A DNA stretch of 64,000 nt from Alkalihalobacillus bogoriensis ATCC BAA-922 (GCF_000621445.1 NZ_KK211277.1:465032-529031), one strand, 5' to 3'; positions 17,918 to 28,017 are shown, numbered from the stretch's first letter. The notes: generated from the sequence alone by a model not told the origin. Made by a program: numbers and translations.

Positions 17918-17947
17918 ACCACCTTCATTCATTTGAAGGTGGTTTTT
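17918..17947 (+). terminator. Expression-platform terminator of the M-box
   Basis: Stem CCACCTTCA/TGAAGGTGG (17919-17927 with 17934-17942) followed by TTTTT. Its 5' arm can alternatively pair with AAGGTGG at 17792-17798 inside the aptamer. Confidence 0.85.
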
Positions 17948-18091
17948 CATTTCCTTTTACAATAATTCTTCCTAGGGGGTGGTATGAATTGGATAGTAGT
18001 CCGGAACCTGATTTATTTCTTTTTTCTTGTTTTAGTAAGCTTAACAAAATCAATTGGACATGGAGCCAATTCATGTCCCAAGGAGGAAACA

Positions 18092-18718
18092 ATGATGGCA
18101 AAAGTAGAATTAGATTTAAAAGTGCAACAAGAATTACAAGAGTATAAAGAAAAAGAAACTATCAAAAGTGATGTATTAGTGAACGGATCAGTCTTTCAAA
18201 TTTGGAAAGTCCGTCTACCTTTTTTAATTATTACACTAATCGGTGGGATGCTTGCGGGAGCTGTCGTCGGTGCATTTGAAGAGGCTTTAGAAGCCATTGT
18301 GATCTTGGCTGTATTTATCCCGGTTATCATGGATATGGGTGGAAATGCAGGGACACAATCTTCCTCGATTTTTACAAGAGCTTTTGTATTAGGACAAATA
18401 TCATTTGATAAATGGAAAAAGCATCTTGGAAAAGAAGTGCTTGTCGGTATAAGTATGGGTGCCGTACTTGGTGTTGCCGCGTGTTTAATTGCTTACTTAT
18501 GGCAAGGGATTTTTGCACTTGGTCTTGTTGTTGGCTTATCACTATTTTTCACAGTTACAATAGCAACTACAATTGGTTTCTTAATTCCTTATATTCTTGT
18601 CAAATTAGGTTTCGACCAAGCTGCAGGTTCAGACCCTTTTATTACAACCATTAAAGATGTTACGGGGCTATTAATTTATTTTGGTTTAGCTTCGGTACTA
18701 TTGGCTCATTTAATGTAA
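18092..18718 (+). CDS. MgtE-family Mg2+ transporter, transmembrane domain only
   Basis: About 208 residues with five hydrophobic helices. It carries the MgtE pore motifs PVIMDMGGNAGTQSS (about 83-97) and GSDPFITTIKD near the C terminus. It lacks the N-terminal superhelical and CBS domains that sense cytosolic Mg2+ in full-length MgtE (about 450 residues). ATGATG at 18092/18095 follows AAGGAGG; an ORF extension to 17984 would run through leader sequence. The upstream M-box is a strong sign that it handles Mg2+, so control would be by riboswitch rather than by a built-in gate. Confidence 0.88.
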   Translation: MMAKVELDLKVQQELQEYKEKETIKSDVLVNGSVFQIWKVRLPFLIITLIGGMLAGAVVGAFEEALEAIVILAVFIPVIMDMGGNAGTQSSSIFTRAFVLGQISFDKWKKHLGKEVLVGISMGAVLGVAACLIAYLWQGIFALGLVVGLSLFFTVTIATTIGFLIPYILVKLGFDQAAGSDPFITTIKDVTGLLIYFGLASVLLAHLM

Positions 18719-18830
18719 AAATACACGATTGAACATTAGTAGAACTTATAAAATAACTTGTCTTCTCAAGCAATGATTATTGATTGGAGTTCACAGGCTA
18801 ATCAATCATTTTAATTGATAATTGAAAAGT

Positions 18831-18859
18831 GAGGCGTTTGGATAGTCAAACAACGCCTC
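18831..18859. terminator. Bidirectional terminator between mgtE-like and yitT-like genes
   Basis: Stem GAGGCGTT/AACGCCTC (18831-18838 with 18852-18859) with modest T tracts on both sides, between convergent genes. Confidence 0.65.
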
Positions 18860-18867
18860 TCCTTTTC

Positions 18868-19488
18868 CTAAGCATCATGAGTACTGACAGTCTGAACCTT
18901 TACTATTTGAAGGCCATCAATGACTTTTGTTGATAACCATTGACAAACAATGGCGTACAAAACAATATCAATTTTTATAACAGTAGCTGTTAATATAAAG
19001 ATAAATAAATTCACCCAAAACATCGTTTTTCCTGGTGGGTAGTCTTTCTTCTTTGCGATGAACAAGGCTAAAATAACCATACCACCACTAGAAGCACCAT
19101 TTCTTATTAGAATCCCGACTCCCATTCCGAACAACAACGCACCTACTAGTAACGAATAAAATAAGTTCATGTTTCCAAGTGACAAAAAAGTAGGTATCAC
19201 ACTCACAGTCACAGATGTGACCGTAACTGCATACATCGTGCGAACGGTCCACCAACGACCAAATATTTTAACTGAAAATAGGAGCATTAAACCATTAACA
19301 AGCCATAAGGCAACCCCAAGAGGCAACAAAAGCCCATAATTTAATAGTAAGGCTAAACCTGCAGCCCCTCCAGATGGAATGTCATGAGGGAATAAAAAAA
19401 TGCCCATTGCTAAGCCTTGTATCATGCCACCTACTGTTAAAGAAAAATATCGATAACATTCCTGTTTTGAAAAACCAACTAACTTCAT
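18868..19488 (-). CDS. YitT-family membrane protein
   Basis: About 206 residues with five or six hydrophobic helices. FLFPHDIPSGGAAGLALLLNY and IRNGASSGGMVIL are the two repeated Gly-rich motifs of the YitT/DUF161 family. The C-terminal DUF2179 domain usual in YitT is absent. ATG 19488 has GGGAG 6 bp upstream; the ORF extends to 19515. Function of the family is unknown. Confidence 0.8.
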   Translation of the reverse strand: MKLVGFSKQECYRYFSLTVGGMIQGLAMGIFLFPHDIPSGGAAGLALLLNYGLLLPLGVALWLVNGLMLLFSVKIFGRWWTVRTMYAVTVTSVTVSVIPTFLSLGNMNLFYSLLVGALLFGMGVGILIRNGASSGGMVILALFIAKKKDYPPGKTMFWVNLFIFILTATVIKIDIVLYAIVCQWLSTKVIDGLQIVKVQTVSTHDA

Positions 19489-19698
19489 GAAATCTCCCGT
19501 CCAAATCCTCAACATAATAGCTCATACCATAGACTCTTCCTACAATAATACGATATTTTGAGAATGTATTGTTCAAATTTTTACTTTCTATCGCTTCTTG
19601 TAAATGGACGTTTAAAGCAAGCTTACTTGATATACTAGCATAAAAACTTTCTAAGAGCTTCGGAATCTCTTATTTAGAGTAGTGAGAAAAGAATACTC

Positions 19699-20103
19699 CT
19701 AATTCTTACCGTCTTTTCTCCAATGATATGTATCTTTAAAAATATTTAAATGAGTTCCATTAATGATAATGGTTTCATCATCTAGCCATTCTACATCATA
19801 CTCTGACTCTGGATAATGCCAATAAATGATCTTATCATTTAATTCTGGAAACTTTTCATTATTCGAATCAATTCCAACCGCTAACGAATACTTTACAGTG
19901 GAATGTGCATTTACTAGATACACATTAGCAGTAAAAGTACCGTCGGGAGAATCTATACTTTCCTGTAACTCAAATGTACCATTTATATTTGATAAATCTG
20001 TTGAAAAAAACATCTTATTCACACCATAAAAGAATATGAAAAGTATCAACAAAAAACCAGATAATATTACGAACAAGCGAGTACGAAATTTCTTGTTAGC
20101 CAT
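19699..20103 (-). CDS. DUF5412-like membrane-anchored protein
   Basis: A 134-residue protein with one N-terminal helix (about 10-32) and an extracytoplasmic beta-rich domain. SPDGTFTANVYLVNAHSTV and DVEWLDDETIIINGTHLNI match what I recall of DUF5412 proteins of Bacillus. No enzymatic motif is seen. Confidence 0.65.
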   Translation of the reverse strand: MANKKFRTRLFVILSGFLLILFIFFYGVNKMFFSTDLSNINGTFELQESIDSPDGTFTANVYLVNAHSTVKYSLAVGIDSNNEKFPELNDKIIYWHYPESEYDVEWLDDETIIINGTHLNIFKDTYHWRKDGKN

Positions 20104-20507
20104 CCTCAGACCATCCTATCTTTAACTAATATCTATCCCAAATACTTTATGACCTCTCTTATCGAATAAGATAATAATAGCCTAGCGAATATCAATAATC
20201 AACGTGATTTTACATTTATTACAATTTACAATAAATTCACGTTCACTAACTGTGTTACTTGTTCTATTTCATTTCTTTATAAAACTCACTAATAGGTAAT
20301 AATTAAATTTATAATCTAATTTTCTATCGAATGGAATTATAGAGGGATTTTATCACTATGTATCATCGATAAGGCGTTTGCAAAACAAAAAGTACCTATC
20401 TCCAATAGTATTGTAGAGGTAGGTACTTTTTTCAAGTTAAACGACTATAATAACCATACCATTATCAATCGTTACTGCAATTTTACAAAAAAAGCACGAA
20501 CAAATAG
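20104..20507. other. Intergenic region with inverted repeat and terminator
   Basis: No gene in these 404 bases. There is an inverted repeat AACGTGA...TCACGTT (20201-20207 with 20237-20243) of unknown role, an AT-rich stretch, and the terminator 20386-20433. Confidence 0.5.
20386..20433. terminator. Terminator of the raffinose-type operon
   Basis: Stem AAAAGTACCTA/TAGGTACTTTT flanked by A and T tracts, functional in either direction. It is placed 75 bp beyond the sucrose phosphorylase stop codon. Confidence 0.85.
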
Positions 20508-21977
20508 TTACACATGATATTGAACTGTTTTACCTTCTATATCAACATAGTCAATAACAGTTTCCATTGTAATAAGGTTAATATTTAATCTGCAATATTT
20601 CTCATCTTTTTCCCAAGATAAGTTCACTTCATCATTGGAAATGTCTTGCACCTGGAAACCTCCATTAAAAGCTTCATATTCATTTCTGAATCGAATGAGT
20701 TTTATGAGTCTTTGAACTACATCTTTTTCTAAGCATTGTTCAATTTCCTTAACCGTAAAATTGTGACGATTTATTTCCCTGCCGTCCCCTATAGATTTCA
20801 TTTTGTCCTCGTCATTTTCACCAGCAAGAAACCCGACATAATAAACCTGAGGAATTCCCGGTGCAAAGAATTGAATAGCTCTTGCCGCTAAATAAGCATC
20901 ATCATCACAGTTAAGGACAGAATAATAGGAACACCTAATCTGGTGAACGTCAAATCCGTCTTCATCCTTATGTTCATCGGATACTATAAGACTCAAGTTA
21001 GCTCCTCTGTCTAGGCAAATGTCCACTAATTCTCGAGCTTCTTTTGTATCTATTAAATCATCCAAGTCCGGTTTAACAGGAATTCCATCATGACAATCTA
21101 ACATGGTGAACTGCTTTTCTGGTCGATTCTTCAAGTACTCAACTAAAGCACGACTAGATTTGTTTACCAACGTGTCAAGGATCCGGTATGGCAGGATGAA
21201 ATCATAAATCCAACAACCATACTCCGCTAGTTTATATTGAATGGAGTAGTGGGAATGCACTTCAGGCAGTAATTCAATTTCTAAGGAATCTGCAAGCTCT
21301 TTTATCCAATCTAAAAATTTATAAATATCTGGTTCAACGAAAAAACAACTCGTTCCAAGTTTTTTTATAATATATCCAACTGCATCTAACCTGACAATCT
21401 TTACATTATTTTTCTTGAAATTCAAGAAAAATTCCGTAAACAATTGTCTTACTTTATCCGAATGAATATCGAAGTCAATTTGCTCAGAAGGATCAGTCTT
21501 TCCAAATGTCGTCCACACTTTTTCTTCCAAACCAATTTCTCCAATATAAAAGGTTGAGTACGGTACTGGACGACGTAAGAACATTTTATCTATATCCTCT
21601 TGTACAGGAACTCCATCTTTCCATATTTTATCCAATGTTAAGAATAAATCCGCATACTCAGAATATCTCCCCTTCCTTAAGAAATCTTGGAAATAAGACG
21701 ACTGTTGAGATATATGATTGACCATTAAATCTAACAGAACATCATGATTCTCACCAATGCTTTTAATATCATCCCAACTCCCAAATTTTGGCTCAATTTC
21801 TAAATAGGTTAATGGAGCAAATCCTCTATCACCTGACGAAGGAAAAGGAGGTAGAATATGCACACCACCTTTGAAAATATTAATAAAATGCGTAGTCAAA
21901 ACTCTATTTAATGTACCTAAATCGCCTCCCAGGGAATCGGGATAGGTGATAAGTTGCACTTGATTTTTTAATCTCAT
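20508..21977 (-). CDS. gtfA: Sucrose phosphorylase (GH13)
   Basis: Cytosolic GH13 subfamily 18 enzyme of 489 residues, converting sucrose and phosphate to glucose 1-phosphate and fructose. LITYPDSLGGDLGTLN at the N terminus, GGVHILPPFPSSGDRGFAP, the nucleophile Asp in VRLDAVGYI, acid/base Glu in LLPEVHSH and LDCHDGIPV are diagnostic. It is the last gene of the cluster and overlaps the PfkB gene by 4 bp. It would process the sucrose left when alpha-galactosidase removes galactose from raffinose. Confidence 0.93.
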   Translation of the reverse strand: MRLKNQVQLITYPDSLGGDLGTLNRVLTTHFINIFKGGVHILPPFPSSGDRGFAPLTYLEIEPKFGSWDDIKSIGENHDVLLDLMVNHISQQSSYFQDFLRKGRYSEYADLFLTLDKIWKDGVPVQEDIDKMFLRRPVPYSTFYIGEIGLEEKVWTTFGKTDPSEQIDFDIHSDKVRQLFTEFFLNFKKNNVKIVRLDAVGYIIKKLGTSCFFVEPDIYKFLDWIKELADSLEIELLPEVHSHYSIQYKLAEYGCWIYDFILPYRILDTLVNKSSRALVEYLKNRPEKQFTMLDCHDGIPVKPDLDDLIDTKEARELVDICLDRGANLSLIVSDEHKDEDGFDVHQIRCSYYSVLNCDDDAYLAARAIQFFAPGIPQVYYVGFLAGENDEDKMKSIGDGREINRHNFTVKEIEQCLEKDVVQRLIKLIRFRNEYEAFNGGFQVQDISNDEVNLSWEKDEKYCRLNINLITMETVIDYVDIEGKTVQYHV

Positions 21978-22927
21978 TCATGATTCCTCCCTATCTCTTC
22001 AAGTTTTGGAAGTTCAACTACCGCGCCAGTAAATTGTAGTTTATAGGCACTAACAGCAAAGCCATACTCTAACGCTTCTCTCAAGGAAAACCCTTTTACT
22101 AACGCTGTATAGAACCCTGACCAGAATGCATCTCCAGCTCCAGTGGTATCTACCACTTCTTTTGCAAAACTAGGAAATTTTAATGTCTCCTTCCCATTGG
22201 AAACGATAGCTCCTTCTTTTCCAAGAGTCATAATAACGAGTTTTGGCCCTAGTTTCAGAAACTTCTCCACTTGATTCTCATTTGTATCTTTACCGAAAAG
22301 TCTTTCAGCGTCATCTTCAGAAGGCTTAACGATATCCACATGTTTAATAATCGACTTCACATAGGAAATTCCGTCTTCTCCCATTTCCCAGATCATAGGA
22401 TGATAATTAGGATCAAACCCAATTAAAATACGTTGTTTTTGGGCTAGATTTATTATTTTTTCTATAGTAGAACGCATCGGCATTCGAGAAATAGGCCAGC
22501 AGGAGAAATGAATAATTTTCGACTCTATAACAGCTTTCTCTAGCTCAGCCGTGTACATTAAGCGATAGTCAGCCCCTCTATAAAAAATGGGTATTGGACT
22601 GTTTTGGCTTTTTGTCACTAATACCATACTTGTGGCATAATCTACCTTCTGAACATGACAGATATCGACTCCGGCTGATTGAAGATGGTCCATTAAATAG
22701 GAACCTAACCCATCCTTTCCAACAGCGGACGCTACAAGAGGATTGAGTCCTAAACGTTTAACGTTTATAGCAATATTCGATGGGGACCCCCCAAAATATT
22801 TATGGAAGGTGCTACATTCAAAATTATCGTCATAATCAGCAGAAATCATATCTACTAAAATCTCACCAACCGTTAAGAGATCATTTCGTTTCATTGGAAA
22901 CTCTATTTTTTCATCAAACTTCATCAT
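21974..22927 (-). CDS. PfkB-family sugar kinase, probable fructokinase
   Basis: About 317 residues. The N-terminal FGGSPSNIAINVKRLG and C-terminal VDTTGAGDAFWSGF with the catalytic Asp mark the PfkB family; GSPSN-type openings occur in fructokinases and IolC. Start ATG 22927 follows GAGGAG by about 10 bp; the ORF extends to 22954. Placed between alpha-galactosidase and sucrose phosphorylase, it probably phosphorylates the fructose that sucrose phosphorylase releases. Confidence 0.87.
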   Translation of the reverse strand: MMKFDEKIEFPMKRNDLLTVGEILVDMISADYDDNFECSTFHKYFGGSPSNIAINVKRLGLNPLVASAVGKDGLGSYLMDHLQSAGVDICHVQKVDYATSMVLVTKSQNSPIPIFYRGADYRLMYTAELEKAVIESKIIHFSCWPISRMPMRSTIEKIINLAQKQRILIGFDPNYHPMIWEMGEDGISYVKSIIKHVDIVKPSEDDAERLFGKDTNENQVEKFLKLGPKLVIMTLGKEGAIVSNGKETLKFPSFAKEVVDTTGAGDAFWSGFYTALVKGFSLREALEYGFAVSAYKLQFTGAVVELPKLEEIGRNHE

Positions 22928-23036
22928 ACCCCACAGACTCCTCTTTATTTTCACTTCATAGAATTTACCCTACAAGTTGAGACTTTAATATCCCAATTAT
23001 GGTGGTGCCATTTCAACAGTCACTCCATATAAGGTG

Positions 23037-25223
23037 TCACTCAGCCTTAAATCTCCACATGATGCTCGTGAAATCTCCGTCCATAGCAGGAATATTAATT
23101 CCTACTTGCATCAATTCATCACCGTAATATGTCTTATCTAATTCCACTACATGGTACTTTTTCTCAGGATCCAACCCTTTTAGTCGTAGTTTTCTATATG
23201 GTTCATTTGGCTCTGCCAATACCTTTACGTACATGAATACTGCGTCTTCTTTATTAGGAGATACATTCATCCAGGCTGTTTCATTTCCAGCGAAAGGATT
23301 AAGTAGCCGATAGAAATGACCAAATTGGATCACTGGTCGAATTTCTTTATAATAAGATACTTGTTCGGATATTTTTTCCTGTTCCTCCTGATTCAGCTCT
23401 GTCACATCAAGTTCATAACCAAAATTGCCTGACATGGCTACATGCCCTCTCACCTCCAATGAAGTGTTCCGGTGTACTTGATGATTAGGAACAGCTGACA
23501 CATGTGCCCCCATAGAAATCGTAGGATAAACATAGCTTGTTCCATATTGAATTTTTAATCGGGATATCGCATCTGTATTATCACTCGTCCACGTTTGAGG
23601 CATGTAGTGTAGAATACCCGGATCAAACCTTCCTCCACCACCAGAGCAACTTTCAAACAAAATATGCGGGAACTTCGTTGTGATTTCCTCCATGACTCGA
23701 TATAACCCAATCATGTAACGGTGAGCTGTTTCCCTTTGACGTTCAGGTGGTAAACTGGCTGAGCCAACCTCTGTCATATGTCTATTCATATCCCACTTCA
23801 CATACGTTATTGGTGCGCTCTTTAATATACTGGAGATTCTTTTTATAATTTCATCACACACATCTTTTCTTGAGAAGTCTAGAATTAATTGTTGTCTACT
23901 TTCAGATCTTCTTCGATTCGGAACGTGAATACACCAATCTGGATGCTCCTTATAGAGGTTACTATTGACAGAAATCATTTCTGGCTCAAACCAAAGCCCA
24001 AACTCCATGTTCATGTCACAAATGTTTTGAGCTAATGCATTTAAACCGTTTGGAATTTTATTTTGATTAACAATCCAATCTCCAAGTGAAGTCGTATCGT
24101 CATCCCTTTTCCCAAACCAGCCATCATCAAGAACAAATAACTCCATCCCTAAATCTTTCCCACATTTAGCTATTTGTTCAATCTTTTGTTCGTTAAAATT
24201 AAAATACGTTGCTTCCCAGTTATTAATTAAAATAGGGCGTACCTTATCACGAAACTCCCCACGACATAATCGTGTACGATAAAGTTCATGGAATGTGTGG
24301 GACATCTCTGTTAATCCACTTCCAGAATACACCATCACAACCTCTGGTGTTTGGAATACCTCCTTAGGCTCCAATAGCCAAGAGAAATCAAATGGGTTAA
24401 TCCCTATTGTTGCACGAGAATAGCCAAATTGGTCCACCTCAACGGCACTTAAAAAATTCCCACTATATACAAAGTTAAAGGCAAATACATCCCCATAATT
24501 TTCATTCGTTTCCTTACTTACTAGTGCCATAAATGGATTGTGCTGGTGACTACTTGCTCCTCGACGACTTCCTACAGACTGGATACCATCTCTTAAAGCT
24601 GTTCTAGAAACATATCGTTCCCTCCCCCAAGCGCCTGGTAAACTAATGAGGTCAAAATCAGATTCTCTAAAATCTACGTTTGCACTAGAAGCTTTTAACA
24701 GTCTAAGATTATCAGTACCATTATTTTCAAACCGGACAGACCTTGTTATGGCATTAAAATTTTCAAATACGGTATAAATTAGAATAACAGTTAAGTTGGT
24801 TAAACGGTCTTTTAGAACAACTTCAAGGGTTTCCGCCTCTTCTATGTCTTCTACATATGTAGCTGGGAGTCCGTCAAGTTTCGGTTTCCCCTTCGTAATT
24901 TGGTGGGATACATAGCGAAGATCCGTTACTGTAGAACCATTTTCTAACTCTACTTGAAAAGCAGGATTACGATAGTCCGTATGCCCAAAGGATGGATATT
25001 CTTGCGGTAAAGTATCCAAAGAAAAGGAACGGTCTCTTGCAACAGTGTTTCCAGAAAAAGCTCGATCGACAAAACGTAATTCATTGGAATGATTGTATTC
25101 TTTGATTTTTTTCCCCCAATACAGGTGAGCTAAGTATCCTTCTTTCACTACTTGAAAGAGATAACTCGTGTTCCTTGCTGTTAAATGAAATGTTTTTGTT
25201 GTATCAAAATAATGTATAGACAT
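23037..25223 (-). CDS. Alpha-galactosidase (GH36)
   Basis: A 728-residue GH36 enzyme without a signal peptide, so cytosolic. The family core is seen in order: NNWEATYFNF, LFVLDDGWFG, GLWFEPEMIS, YVKWDMNRHM (nucleophile Asp), SCSGGGGRFD and WTSDNTDAISR (acid/base Asp). Length is typical of the tetrameric GH36 type found in raffinose operons (Aga/RafA/AgaN). It follows the permease genes by about 22 bp and removes alpha-1,6-galactose from imported melibiose, raffinose or stachyose. Confidence 0.94.
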   Translation of the reverse strand: MSIHYFDTTKTFHLTARNTSYLFQVVKEGYLAHLYWGKKIKEYNHSNELRFVDRAFSGNTVARDRSFSLDTLPQEYPSFGHTDYRNPAFQVELENGSTVTDLRYVSHQITKGKPKLDGLPATYVEDIEEAETLEVVLKDRLTNLTVILIYTVFENFNAITRSVRFENNGTDNLRLLKASSANVDFRESDFDLISLPGAWGRERYVSRTALRDGIQSVGSRRGASSHQHNPFMALVSKETNENYGDVFAFNFVYSGNFLSAVEVDQFGYSRATIGINPFDFSWLLEPKEVFQTPEVVMVYSGSGLTEMSHTFHELYRTRLCRGEFRDKVRPILINNWEATYFNFNEQKIEQIAKCGKDLGMELFVLDDGWFGKRDDDTTSLGDWIVNQNKIPNGLNALAQNICDMNMEFGLWFEPEMISVNSNLYKEHPDWCIHVPNRRRSESRQQLILDFSRKDVCDEIIKRISSILKSAPITYVKWDMNRHMTEVGSASLPPERQRETAHRYMIGLYRVMEEITTKFPHILFESCSGGGGRFDPGILHYMPQTWTSDNTDAISRLKIQYGTSYVYPTISMGAHVSAVPNHQVHRNTSLEVRGHVAMSGNFGYELDVTELNQEEQEKISEQVSYYKEIRPVIQFGHFYRLLNPFAGNETAWMNVSPNKEDAVFMYVKVLAEPNEPYRKLRLKGLDPEKKYHVVELDKTYYGDELMQVGINIPAMDGDFTSIMWRFKAE

Positions 25224-25245
25224 GGTTAACCTCCGAGTAATTTAT

Positions 25246-26064
25246 TTATTTGATTGCACCCTTCATGACTCCACTGATAATCCATTTTTGTAAGAATAAA
25301 TACACGAGAATCATAGGAAGTAAAGCTAGAATATAGGATGCAAACGCTAAATTATAATTCACACTAAACTGTGATTGAAATACATATTGTACAAGTGGTA
25401 ACGTTTGATGCGAACGTTCAGACAATAGAACTAATGGGAGCAAGAAGTCATTCCATGCCCATAATGTAGTCAGGATACCTACAGTCGCATTCATCGGAGT
25501 TAAGAGCGGAAAAATAATTCTCCAAAACACTCCCCATCGACTGCATCCATCTACAATAGCTGCCTCCTCTAGTTCTTTTGGAATCGCTTTGATATAACCC
25601 ACATATAAGAACACATTGAAGGATAGTCCATATACTACATAAAGAATGATTAACCCCGTTGGATTTGTTAACCCTAACGAACTCATTTGCTTAACAATTG
25701 GTAACATAATAATTGGAAATGGAATGAACATTGCACTAACTAGATAGTAAAATAAAAACCTATAGGCTCTCCTATGCATGTTTCTGGCAATAGCATAAGC
25801 AACCATAGCATTTGTTAGAACCGTTAAGATAACTGTAAACAAGGTAATGTAAAAACTATTTCCAAAAGCTTGATAAAAGTTTGTCATCTCTATCGCCCTT
25901 GTGAAATTATCAAAACTAAAGTTTTGCGGTAACGCCAAAATGGATTTTGCTGTCTCCTGTGGCGTTTTAAATGCATTGACAATCGTAATATACAATGGAA
26001 ATAAAATGGTTATACTTCCTATAATAAGGAGAATAGTAACGACCCAATTTGTTTTTTGTCTCAT
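25246..26064 (-). CDS. Sugar ABC transporter permease, MsmG-like
   Basis: A 272-residue inner-membrane permease with six helices. The cytoplasmic EAA loop is ELEEAAIVDGCSRWGVFWRI (about 160-179), as in MalG/MsmG permeases. It begins within the stop region of the partner permease (26064), implying coupled translation. With the 26064-26936 permease and the lipoprotein at 28202-29434 it forms a CUT1 importer. No ATPase gene is in the cluster, so a shared MsmX/MsmK-type ATPase is presumed. Confidence 0.9.
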   Translation of the reverse strand: MRQKTNWVVTILLIIGSITILFPLYITIVNAFKTPQETAKSILALPQNFSFDNFTRAIEMTNFYQAFGNSFYITLFTVILTVLTNAMVAYAIARNMHRRAYRFLFYYLVSAMFIPFPIIMLPIVKQMSSLGLTNPTGLIILYVVYGLSFNVFLYVGYIKAIPKELEEAAIVDGCSRWGVFWRIIFPLLTPMNATVGILTTLWAWNDFLLPLVLLSERSHQTLPLVQYVFQSQFSVNYNLAFASYILALLPMILVYLFLQKWIISGVMKGAIK

Positions 26065-26936
26065 TACATTTCAACCTCCCTCTTCTGCAACGTTCGAATT
26101 TGAAAAATAGATACGGCTAATATTACGATAAAGTAAAGAACGGCATTTGCTGATTGGTAAGCGAATTCTCCTCCTTGAAATCCTCCACGATAAATTAAAA
26201 TGGAGATAGATTCAGTTGCTCGCCCTGGCCCCCCACCTGTTAACCCAATAATGTGGTCAAATACCATTAAAAAATTTTTCATTGCTAATACCATATTGAT
26301 AGTAAAGAACGGCGCAATAAGCGGAAAAGTAATCTTCCAGAACTCTTGCCACTTATTCGCTCCATCTAAATTAGACGCTTCATATAAACCTTGGTCTATA
26401 GTCGCTAACCCTGCTAAATAAAGAATTGTATTAAATGCTGTCGCTTGCCAAACTGCGACTACAACTACTCCAACCCAAGCTAGATCCGTCCTTCCTAAAA
26501 TACTGATAGATAAAGCTTCAATACCAGCTTCACTTGCAATTGTTGGAATGAACACGGAAAAAATATAATTAAAAATAAAAGCTACAATTAATATACTTAA
26601 AATATTCGGCATAAAATAAAGGCCACGTAACGTTTTATGAAATTTTATTTTTGCATTTAGTCCTAGTGCAATTATTAAACTAAAAATGTTTACTAAGATG
26701 GTAGAAACAATCGCAAACTTAAAAGTAAATGTATAAGCATCTCTTACTCTTGTATCCTGAAAAACATGGAAATAGTTTTGCAAACCAATAAAGTCCCAAC
26801 TTCCATATCCTCTTGCGTTAGTAAAACTGTAGAAGATACCTTGTAAAGCTGGAAATGTATGAAAAAAGAAAAATAGTAGGACCGCTGGCAGCACCATGAA
26901 GAGGTAGGCATTCGATTTAAGTGTTTTCATCTTCAA
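26064..26936 (-). CDS. Sugar ABC transporter permease, MsmF-like
   Basis: A 290-residue CUT1 permease with six helices and an EAA-type loop YEASNLDGANKWQEFWKITF (about 192-211). FFFHTFPALQGIFYSFTN near the N terminus is common in MalF/MsmF permeases. It is separated from the LacI gene upstream by 40 bp and shares an operon with it. Confidence 0.9.
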   Translation of the reverse strand: MKMKTLKSNAYLFMVLPAVLLFFFFHTFPALQGIFYSFTNARGYGSWDFIGLQNYFHVFQDTRVRDAYTFTFKFAIVSTILVNIFSLIIALGLNAKIKFHKTLRGLYFMPNILSILIVAFIFNYIFSVFIPTIASEAGIEALSISILGRTDLAWVGVVVVAVWQATAFNTILYLAGLATIDQGLYEASNLDGANKWQEFWKITFPLIAPFFTINMVLAMKNFLMVFDHIIGLTGGGPGRATESISILIYRGGFQGGEFAYQSANAVLYFIVILAVSIFQIRTLQKREVEM

Positions 26937-26976
26937 CTCTCCTTCAAAGGGTTATTTCTTTCTATTGTAAATAACA

Positions 26977-28017
26977 TTACTGCATTTTCTCCAAAACATA
27001 GCCACATGACTCTCGTATAATTAGTGAGGTAGGAAAAACAATTTTTACGGGGACCTCCCTTCCATGGATTCGTTCTAGTAACATATTCACTGCTGTTCTC
27101 CCCATTTGTTCTGTGTAAATCTTTACTGTCGTTAACGGTGGATTAAGGAAACCCGCAATATCAATATCATCAATACTTGCAACAGCCATATCATCTGGTA
27201 CTCTAATCCCACATTCGTTGAGAGCCCTCAAAGCACCTATCGCCATCGGATCACTTGCGGCAAAAATAGCAGTAGGCAGATTTCCTTTTTTTATGGCCGC
27301 CATTATTTGCGAATAGCCAGAAACCGTTGTCCAATCACCAAGAAAAACATAGTCTGGATAGTATAATTTTTTTTCTTTCATCCATTTTTCGTATATTTCT
27401 CTTCGTGTTTCTTGAACGTATTTTTTTTTATTATTGTTGAATCTTTGAACATACTCATATCCACCAAGAAATCCTATTTTCTCATGTCCAAGAGAAGACA
27501 AGTGATGTAATACTTCACTTGCTGCCATATGTAAATCAGAAATGATAGAGTCATAATACTTTGGATTGGGGGAATCATTGATATACACAATATGATTCGA
27601 TTTTGGATAAACCGCCTCTATTTCCTTCGGATCAATCTTGCCTATAACAATGATGCCATCTAATTCATGAAGAGTTGAGGATGGAGTGGAATTGCGTAAT
27701 CGGATTAATTCAGATATGGCTATTCCTGACTCTTCACATTGTTTTTCCACCCCTTCTCGAATGGCTAGAAAGAAGGGGTCACTATTCTCATCTTCTTTTG
27801 AACCGTACATAATAACCCCTATCTGATAATTGTTCGTTGTGTCTTTCCTTTTTGTTGTTTTTTTCTTAGGGGTGGAATATTTTAATTCTTCTGCAATCTG
27901 TATAATACGCTCTCGTGTTTCATTCATAACAGTTATTGTTTCATCGTTGTTTAGCACTCTTGAAACGGTAGAAATGGAGACGTTTGCTTTTTTAGCTACA
28001 TCTGTAATCGTACTCAT
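26977..28017 (-). CDS. LacI-family regulator (second copy)
   Basis: A 346-residue repressor. The N-terminal HTH is [19 protein letters not shown], followed by a periplasmic-binding-protein-like sugar domain. It is a close sister of the regulator at 29728-30747: both share ETITVM, YINDSP, AVSIDD/VSVND-type and LTTVKIY-like segments over their whole length. It sits between the lipoprotein gene and the permease genes and has its own leader after the terminator at 28163-28190, so it probably heads the lacI-msmFG-aga-pfkB-gtfA transcript. Confidence 0.9.
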   Translation of the reverse strand: MSTITDVAKKANVSISTVSRVLNNDETITVMNETRERIIQIAEELKYSTPKKKTTKRKDTTNNYQIGVIMYGSKEDENSDPFFLAIREGVEKQCEESGIAISELIRLRNSTPSSTLHELDGIIVIGKIDPKEIEAVYPKSNHIVYINDSPNPKYYDSIISDLHMAASEVLHHLSSLGHEKIGFLGGYEYVQRFNNNKKKYVQETRREIYEKWMKEKKLYYPDYVFLGDWTTVSGYSQIMAAIKKGNLPTAIFAASDPMAIGALRALNECGIRVPDDMAVASIDDIDIAGFLNPPLTTVKIYTEQMGRTAVNMLLERIHGREVPVKIVFPTSLIIRESCGYVLEKMQ

